From an uncultured Tateyamaria sp. (GTDB lineage Bacteria > Pseudomonadota > Alphaproteobacteria > Rhodobacterales > Rhodobacteraceae): a stretch of DNA of 64,000 nt. Positions 59,369 to 64,000 of the stretch are shown in pieces (position 1 is the first letter of the stretch; the number at the start of each line of letters is the position of its first letter). Position numbers and translations under genes: made by a program. The stretch is from positions 49,641 through 113,640 of the forward strand of contig NZ_CANNES010000013.1 of NCBI RefSeq assembly GCF_947503705.1, in the 5' to 3' direction. The notes under the pieces were generated by a model that ran no database searches, had not been told where the DNA came from, and worked only from the letters and a program-made list of their open reading frames with translations.

Positions 59369-60889
59369 ATGACCAATGAAGTGCTTTGGACAATCACGAA
59401 TGCGGGGTCTGAAATGCTGCCCGCGCTTCGCAACAACTGCTCACTCGAAGACGGAACGCTCCTGGAGACCGAAAACTGGGACGGCACCTTTACGACCGTG
59501 TGCATGCGCGACCTGAAAGACAGCCCGGCAACCGCCGCCCGAACGCGCGCCACCAGCGAGGCCGCAAGCGCCAAATCGACTACAATCCCAGGAGCGTCCT
59601 TTGCAGGAACGCCAGGAGAGATTTCGACAGCGTCACCCGATAAACGCTTTACCGATCTCGGCCACCTTCACCCTATTGTGCGCAAGGGCGTTCAAGCGAT
59701 CCAGGAACAGCTTGACGAGGAAGGCATTCCAATGCGTGTCTTCGAAGCGTTCCGCTCGCCCCAGCGCCAGCAGATGCTTTATAACAAGGGACGGACGACT
59801 GCTGGCTCAAAGGTCACGAATGCGAAGGCTTTTGAATCCTATCACCAATACGGTATGGCCGCAGACTTCGTACGTTTTGAGGACGGCAAGTGGAACTGGA
59901 ATACTCGCACATCGCAACAGCGGGCAGAGTGGAAACGGTTTCACGAAATTGCCCTGAAGAACGGTCTCGAACCGCTCAGTTGGGAGATGCCGCATGTCCA
60001 GATCGTAGATGTTGAGCTGACCGAACTGCGTAACGGTCTTTACCCGGATGGCGGCGACGAAAGCTGGGTCCAGGCCATGGGGGATGCGGTTTCGGGTTGG
60101 TCCGGCAGTTTCCGTCCACCCGTGCCCACAAGCGCAGAACGTCCTACGATGGCGTCCCCTTTGATTGGGACATCAGGCGGGAGACCGGCGACGGGGTTTG
60201 GCGGGGCGCTGAACTGGACATCCAGATTTGGCGGCGACGCCTGGGCCTATGACAAACAAGGGTTTTACACACGCGACCATACTGGAAAGCTCAAGAGCTG
60301 GCGGACGCCCGGCGCGCCCATCACGGTCCAAGAGGTTATGGCCAAGCTTGGGACGCAGATCAGCGCGTCTTCCGCCAAGTACGGCGTGCCGCCTGAACTG
60401 ATTATAATGACCATCGCCACCGAAACGGCCGCCTACCGCAAGGTCGGTTTTACCGGCACAAGAACGTTCCGTTGGGAGCAAAGTTATACCGTCGGCGCAA
60501 CCGGCAATCCTGCGTTGGATGGTAAGGAAAAGGGCGACTACAGCGCAGGTCCAATGCAAGTTCTGAGTGACACGGCACGTTGGATGAACAACACCAAATC
60601 CCTGGGCTATGACAACGACACCACCTTCAAGTTTTTCAAGAACAAGCCCAGCAAAGTCCCTGCAGATGTCGGCCTCTATGATCCTGCGACATGTATCGAT
60701 GTGGGCACAAGTTACATCAAGCACCAGATGGCCTCTACCGATGGCAATCCGCTGCTGGTCGCGGCGGCCTACAACGCAGGCAGCCTCAAACCATCAAGCA
60801 AGAATCATTGGCGCTTGCGCAGCCACGGAAACCACCTCGACCGCGCTGCCGAATGGTACGGCGACGCCTGTTTTGTGCTCTATGGGTGA
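59369..60889 (+). CDS. Fused M15 peptidase and lytic transglycosylase-like peptidoglycan hydrolase
   Basis: The 506-residue protein joins two cell-wall domains. Residues about 90-220 are an M15-type endopeptidase with zinc ligands His159 and Asp166 (SYHQYGMAADF) and His209 (WEMPHVQI). Residues about 320-500 look like an SLT transglycosylase with Glu351 (ATETAAYRK), GPMQVL and AAYNAGSL. No signal peptide is seen, so access to the wall needs another route, as for phage lysins or cargo of an injection or secretion system. It follows three lipoprotein genes. Confidence 0.82.
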   Translation: MTNEVLWTITNAGSEMLPALRNNCSLEDGTLLETENWDGTFTTVCMRDLKDSPATAARTRATSEAASAKSTTIPGASFAGTPGEISTASPDKRFTDLGHLHPIVRKGVQAIQEQLDEEGIPMRVFEAFRSPQRQQMLYNKGRTTAGSKVTNAKAFESYHQYGMAADFVRFEDGKWNWNTRTSQQRAEWKRFHEIALKNGLEPLSWEMPHVQIVDVELTELRNGLYPDGGDESWVQAMGDAVSGWSGSFRPPVPTSAERPTMASPLIGTSGGRPATGFGGALNWTSRFGGDAWAYDKQGFYTRDHTGKLKSWRTPGAPITVQEVMAKLGTQISASSAKYGVPPELIIMTIATETAAYRKVGFTGTRTFRWEQSYTVGATGNPALDGKEKGDYSAGPMQVLSDTARWMNNTKSLGYDNDTTFKFFKNKPSKVPADVGLYDPATCIDVGTSYIKHQMASTDGNPLLVAAAYNAGSLKPSSKNHWRLRSHGNHLDRAAEWYGDACFVLYG

Positions 60890-60896
60890 TCTGAAG

Positions 60897-60924
60897 CGGC
60901 CATCGGCGGACACGTCGGTGGCCG
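60897..60924 (+). terminator. Hairpin after the peptidoglycan hydrolase gene
   Basis: CGGCCA (60897-60902) pairs with TGGCCG (60919-60924) around a 16-base loop, eight bases after the stop codon. No T-run follows. It marks the end of the higher-GC block. Confidence 0.4.
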
Positions 60925-61354
60925 TGGATTACCTACGCCGCGCGTGTTGAAAGTACTCCACCTGAACTGTTTCAGCGTGGCTTGTTTCTGGATTAGACAG
61001 CGATTTGACGGTGTATCTGACTGTCGCATCCGCTCACATTCGTCGACAATATTCAGTCCACGACGCTACTCTGCGCTTAGTTCAGGCGCGTGCAGACCGT
61101 ATGATCCCAACAACCAACGCAGTCCAAAACGTCAGCCGCGAAAATGATACACCGTTCGTAGGAAAAACACTGTCTGCTGGACTGAGTGAAAGTTTAATGG
61201 TGCCCCCACACGGCGCCAGCATACCACCATTTTCATATCAAAATCAAATACTTAAACAATCTCTGAAATCTCGGCCCACCTTTTGGCCCCCAATTGCTCG
61301 ATTTGTGAGCGATACGTGAAGCGCGACTCTTGTTGCTGTCAGGGTATCGACGGG
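60925..61354. other. Low-GC stretch with no supported gene
   Basis: This 430-base stretch begins the low-GC region. It contains short open frames in several phases but none has a recognisable family or a convincing start. It is probably decayed mobile-element DNA, given the integrase scrap and IS66-type end that follow. Confidence 0.4.
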
Positions 61355-61422
61355 ATGGGCGACAAAGCTCAAAAAGCACATATTAGGGCGATCAAACAAT
61401 TTGCTGGGTTTTTGAAGCGATT
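61355..61422 (+). pseudogene. N-terminal scrap of a tyrosine integrase (core-binding domain)
   Basis: The reading GDKAQKAHIRAIKQFAGFLK matches the start of the SAM-like core-binding domain of phage or IS-type tyrosine recombinases. The similarity stops exactly where an IS66-type terminal sequence begins at 61423. Only about 22 codons remain. The match is by memory of the family pattern and short. Confidence 0.45.
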
Positions 61423-61444
61423 GGGGGGCAGGCCGGACGCTTAC
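61423..61444 (-). mobile_element. IS66-type terminal repeat, right-end orientation
   Basis: On the minus strand this reads GTAAGCGTCCGGCCTG followed by six C, the style of IS66-family ends, which begin GTAA. The core CAGGCCGGACGC (61429-61440) recurs at 63381-63392 and inverted at 61930-61941. No IS66 body remains to its left, so this is a deletion scar. Confidence 0.6.
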
Positions 61445-61521
61445 ATTAAATCTACAAAACAATGGTTTCAAAACGCACTGTGGGCAAGAGGTATCCCCTT
61501 GCCCACGATTTGTACGCCCAA

Positions 61522-61710
61522 TCAGAGACCGGAAAAGCTGCTGTCACCATGGAAGCTAGCGTGTGCGCTCACCGGCGCGTCGAAGCCTGGTTTTCGTTTT
61601 CTTCTCTTTAGTCTTTCGAGAAGCTCATGGATCAAGCGAATGATCCAAATGATATCAAACCAATCGACTTCATCTGGAACGAAGGCTTCACTAACCGTAC
61701 TAGCATACAT
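61522..61710 (-). CDS. Small unknown protein with strong ribosome binding site
   Basis: A 62-residue protein starts at ATG 61710 with AGAGAGGAGA six bases upstream, one of the best sites in the region. It has an acidic-hydrophobic core (VDWFDIIWIIRLIHELLERL) and a basic KRRKRK segment, suggesting an amphipathic or membrane-associated helix. I do not recognise the family. It lies among mobile-element remnants. Confidence 0.5.
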   Translation of the reverse strand: MYASTVSEAFVPDEVDWFDIIWIIRLIHELLERLKRRKRKPGFDAPVSAHASFHGDSSFSGL

Positions 61711-61943
61711 TCTGTTTCTCCTCTCTAGTTGATGATGCATTGCAACTCGTGCAACTGCGCCCTAAAGAGCAGCAGCTGAGTGCAGTGCCGGGTTCAGTCG
61801 GAACAACTATCGCCCGGATAAACGCTGCATTCAGTGCCAATCGTTTACAAGAGTATGTACGGTTGAAATTTTCTCCCCAAGAAGATGTGGATAACTCAAA
61901 AAGATTTAATCTTTTAATTTCAAAGCTCTGCGTCCGGCCTGCA

Positions 61944-61990
61944 TTTCCTAGCGTTTCCTAGTGTTGAAAGCACTTCCTAGCGCTTCATAG
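61944..61990 (+). repeat. TTCCTAG direct repeats upstream of the 402-residue gene
   Basis: TTTCCTAGCG, TTTCCTAGTG, CTTCCTAGCG and CTTCATAGTT occur as four 10-bp units; the first two and the last two are adjacent, with nine bases between the pairs. They lie 33-79 bases before ATG 62023. They could be an operator array or a leftover of element duplication. Confidence 0.6.
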
Positions 61991-62022
61991 TTACTACCTA
62001 TGCGGTAGGGAGCACTTATGAA

Positions 62023-63231
62023 ATGAGCGAGAATTCTAGTGGCGAGGTTGATTCGATAGAATCAGAGATTCAGAAGCTCATCAGGGACCAAGGTCGAGAA
62101 AGCGTTCTTGTCCGTCGCTTGCAGCTTTACAAGTTTTTTCGAGCAGCGCGAGCATTTGGCTACCTAGGTAGTTTTGACAGTCAAACGGCCAGTTTCGATC
62201 CTTTGCTTGCAGAACTGACAGAGAAGATGCGTGCCGACCAAAGCACTCGTCGTTTTTCGGCAAGGCGGTTCACGGAGTTCAACTACCGTTCGATTGATAA
62301 GTTCAGCCTATCGACGAAATACATTGATCCAATCCGGCAACATATGGTCAACCTCAAAACCTTTAACAAACGCTCTTACAGTGATCTACGTCAGCTTTGG
62401 CGGGACACTATGGGTGTAGATGCAGGATATCAGCCTCACTTGTACAGAAGGTTTTCTCGCTACGGTGTTCCTCGAACGGTTGCGAGCAATTGTCGACTTC
62501 TCGGCGACTACCTGCTCTTCACGGCAGACGTACCGGGCTACGCCATGCCAACGTTCGTGAGATTTTATGTTCATGAAACTGGAGGAGTTCGGTGCCTATG
62601 TCTGCGCCTTGATGACCTTAATCATAGGATCAGCAGCAAAGGTTGGGCCATCAATCAGCAAAACTCCCAAGTGCATGTAACTGGCTACCTTGAAGAAAGG
62701 CGAGCGAAGGGGGAGGTAGTTTGCGCAGGTGGTACAATGTGCCTAACTGTATCATATGATGAGCGCCATCATCTGACACATGCTTTGGATGACATAATTA
62801 CTCAAGCTCTCGTAATGTTTTACTATGCGCCTTACACCCAAGACCCGATAGCTTCGCGAGGTATCTTGGTGCGGTTGAAGGGCTTCGAAAACCAGGGCGG
62901 CCGGTTCAGTCAACCAAAGGAAAAACGAAACAGGGCAACCTTTTCGTTACATACTAAACTGGCTAATAAATTCGGTCGCCAGTTGACTCTGAAGCAGTGC
63001 TCTAAGCTCCTATCTCGCGTATCGGGCTTGCCAGTAGAATTCTTTATGCAAGATGACGGAGCGCAAAGCATCTTCAATAACTACCCCAACACGTCCGCAA
63101 ATGTGAAACAGCTGCCAATCGCGCCTCTATCTATACAACCACCGCCGAAACATCCTGGATTCTATCCAAAAGCTGATCTGTTTATTGATGCGAATAACCC
63201 TCCCAAAGAGTTTTCAGTCCGCAAGAGATGA
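62023..63231 (+). CDS. Unknown 402-residue protein, probable mobile-element passenger
   Basis: The gene is low in GC and uses codons unlike its neighbours upstream. The protein has no signal peptide or membrane segment. Residues 1-60 are helical and charged; the middle (about 150-290) is beta-rich (GDYLLFTADVPGYAMPTFVR, HETGGVRCLCLRLDD); the C-terminus is basic and Pro-rich. I recognise no family. Its place inside IS66-like ends suggests cargo; a defence or regulatory role is only a guess. The ATG at 62023 has no strong ribosome binding site. Confidence 0.7.
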   Translation: MSENSSGEVDSIESEIQKLIRDQGRESVLVRRLQLYKFFRAARAFGYLGSFDSQTASFDPLLAELTEKMRADQSTRRFSARRFTEFNYRSIDKFSLSTKYIDPIRQHMVNLKTFNKRSYSDLRQLWRDTMGVDAGYQPHLYRRFSRYGVPRTVASNCRLLGDYLLFTADVPGYAMPTFVRFYVHETGGVRCLCLRLDDLNHRISSKGWAINQQNSQVHVTGYLEERRAKGEVVCAGGTMCLTVSYDERHHLTHALDDIITQALVMFYYAPYTQDPIASRGILVRLKGFENQGGRFSQPKEKRNRATFSLHTKLANKFGRQLTLKQCSKLLSRVSGLPVEFFMQDDGAQSIFNNYPNTSANVKQLPIAPLSIQPPPKHPGFYPKADLFIDANNPPKEFSVRKR

Positions 63232-63250
63232 TCCTGTCCTACGATCCTAG

Positions 63251-63358
63251 CTAACCAAGGCCAAACTGAACGGCATTAATCCCCAAACATGGCGCGCCGA
63301 CACACTCTCCCGCATCCCTGACTACACGATCAACCACGTCGATGACCTGCTACCATGA
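63251..63358 (+). pseudogene. C-terminal stub of IS66 transposase TnpC
   Basis: The reading LTKAKLNGINPQTWRADTLS then RIPDYTINHVDDLLP and a stop is the conserved C-terminal end of IS66-family TnpC. A stop codon (TAG) directly upstream at 63248 and the loss of about 450 codons show it is a remnant. Confidence 0.85.
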
Positions 63359-63498
63359 AAAAGTGCATCATAGGGGCGGTCAGGCCGGACGCATCTGGTA
63401 CATATATCATGAATTACGCACCAGTCCTCGCTTAGATTGTTTGTTGCGCGCTGCGTAACGGCATTCCCATCCAACAAGTGATATGTTCTTTTGCGCAA

Positions 63499-64000
63499 AT
63501 GCATCAGTTAAGTATTGATCGAGAATACTCTAAGGGCCAAGTCAAGCGCGCCGGACACCTATTGAGCGCAAGAGTGCAGCGATCCCCGGATGTTGAAGCC
63601 GCGTTTCGGGTCATGCACAACTGGCGCTTTCATCATGCCTACCCAATGGTTCGAGAGCGCGCCAAGCTCAACAAATTGGCTAAAGGAGTTGGGGGTTTCA
63701 CATCAGGACGGGTGAAGCGGATTTCATCAATCCGGAAGAAACTTGCGCGCAGCACCGTTGAACTACATCAAATGCAGGATCTTGTTGGTTGCCGTGCCAT
63801 CTTACCAACGATGGACGACCTCAGGGAGGTCTTGAGCAAGTACCAAAGTGAAGAGACTGGAGGCAATGTTCGCCGTAAGACGGACTACATAGAGAATCCG
63901 AAGGATAGCGGATACCGGAGCTTTGAATCGCTCCGGGTTTGTCGGAGACCATCAACTTAAGTAAGGATGATGGTTATGACAAAAAGCAAAATGGCAAATC
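63499..64000 (+). pseudogene. RelA/SpoT-domain alarmone synthetase gene, frameshifted and cut by window edge
   Basis: From ATG 63499 the frame reads a RelA/SpoT-domain protein: YSKGQVKRAGHLL, MHNWRFHHAYPM, RVKRISSIRKKLAR, MQDLVGCRAILPTMDDLREV and DYIENPKDSGYRSF. The conserved sequence then leaves the frame: FVGDHQL continues in the second frame (about 63938-63958) and SKDDGYDKKQNGK in the third (about 63961-63999). Two frameshifts within about 60 bases indicate a pseudogene or sequence errors. The architecture resembles small alarmone synthetases of toxin-antitoxin or defence type. The catalytic C-terminal half is outside the window. Confidence 0.7.

Larger units (their letters stand above)
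61930..63396 (+). mobile_element. Putative IS66-derived element with a passenger gene
   Basis: The segment starts with GCGTCCGGCCTG (61930-61941) and ends with its exact reverse complement CAGGCCGGACGC (63381-63392). Fifteen bases before the right terminal sequence is the stop of an IS66 transposase stub, the normal arrangement at a true IS66 right end. Between them is a 402-residue gene unlike any IS66 gene. The outermost GTAA tips are altered at both ends, so mobility is doubtful. No target duplication could be confirmed. Confidence 0.5.

Noticed and set aside
60925..61319. Plus-strand open frames of 67 and 104 codons
   Set aside because: No ribosome binding site, no family and erratic composition in a decayed low-GC stretch.
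61740..61961. Plus-strand open frame of 73 codons
   Set aside because: It runs into the IS66-like left end and has no recognisable domain or start signal.

Overview
The window looks like chromosomal DNA of a marine alphaproteobacterium of the Rhodobacterales (Roseobacter group). The evidence is high-GC coding sequence, tightly packed operons with ATGA/TGATG overlaps, an Mrp antiporter with fused A/B subunits, a complete glg operon and a glxBCD-glnT cluster. GC drops visibly after about 60.9 kb. I saw no rRNA, tRNA or CRISPR array.

Layout. (1) 1-6541, minus strand: the upstream part of a contractile injection system (eCIS/phage-tail-like) operon. In transcription order it holds an atypical LuxR-type regulator, a possible small ORF, a receiver-like protein without its phospho-acceptor, a DUF4255 (Pvc16/Afp16-like) protein, a protein of unknown function, a full tail sheath, a tube protein and a second sheath-like protein cut by the window edge. 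(2) 6904-10052: IlvD/Edd sugar-acid dehydratase, aldo/keto reductase and a DUF4389 membrane protein. (3) 10049-15999, minus: mnhAB-C-D-E-F-G, a cation/proton antiporter. (4) 16261-17265: a 2-oxoglutarate/Fe(II) oxygenase. (5) 17351-30420, minus: glgP-glgB-glgC-glgA-glgX-malQ-pgm for glycogen synthesis and breakdown, with a LacI-type palindrome upstream. (6) 30592-36854: a LysM-like exported protein, an XRE-cupin regulator and glxB-glxC-glxD-glnT (amide/glutamate metabolism). (7) 36886-46021: LysE exporter, an MFS gene broken by an in-frame stop, AraC regulator, an ArsR-type regulator and an old yellow enzyme sharing an operator motif, then MocR, GNAT, PhzF, alpha/beta-hydrolase and a PNPOx-like protein.

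(8) 46393-49930 is the most striking region. A putative HExxH-type 2-oxoglutarate peptide beta-hydroxylase, an adenylating enzyme and a carrier protein overlap head to tail. They face a thioesterase-like hydrolase whose nucleophile is cysteine, and a 54-residue peptide gene lies beside it. This parts list fits making a beta-hydroxylated carrier-bound acid and releasing it through a Cys thioesterase, possibly as a strained ring. That product is inference.

(9) 50027-60889: an RTX protein with a serralysin fold in which every zinc-binding and catalytic residue of the HExxHxxGxxH motif is replaced, then a SARP/TPR-like regulator and a co-directional set: PAP2/haloperoxidase-like protein, S8 protease, three lipoproteins and a fused M15 peptidase/lytic transglycosylase. 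I do not know this set as a described system. (10) 60890-64000: a low-GC mobile-element graveyard with an integrase scrap, three IS66-type termini, an IS66 transposase stub, an unknown 402-residue gene lying between inverted IS66-like ends, and a frameshifted RelA/SpoT-domain (alarmone synthetase) gene running off the window.
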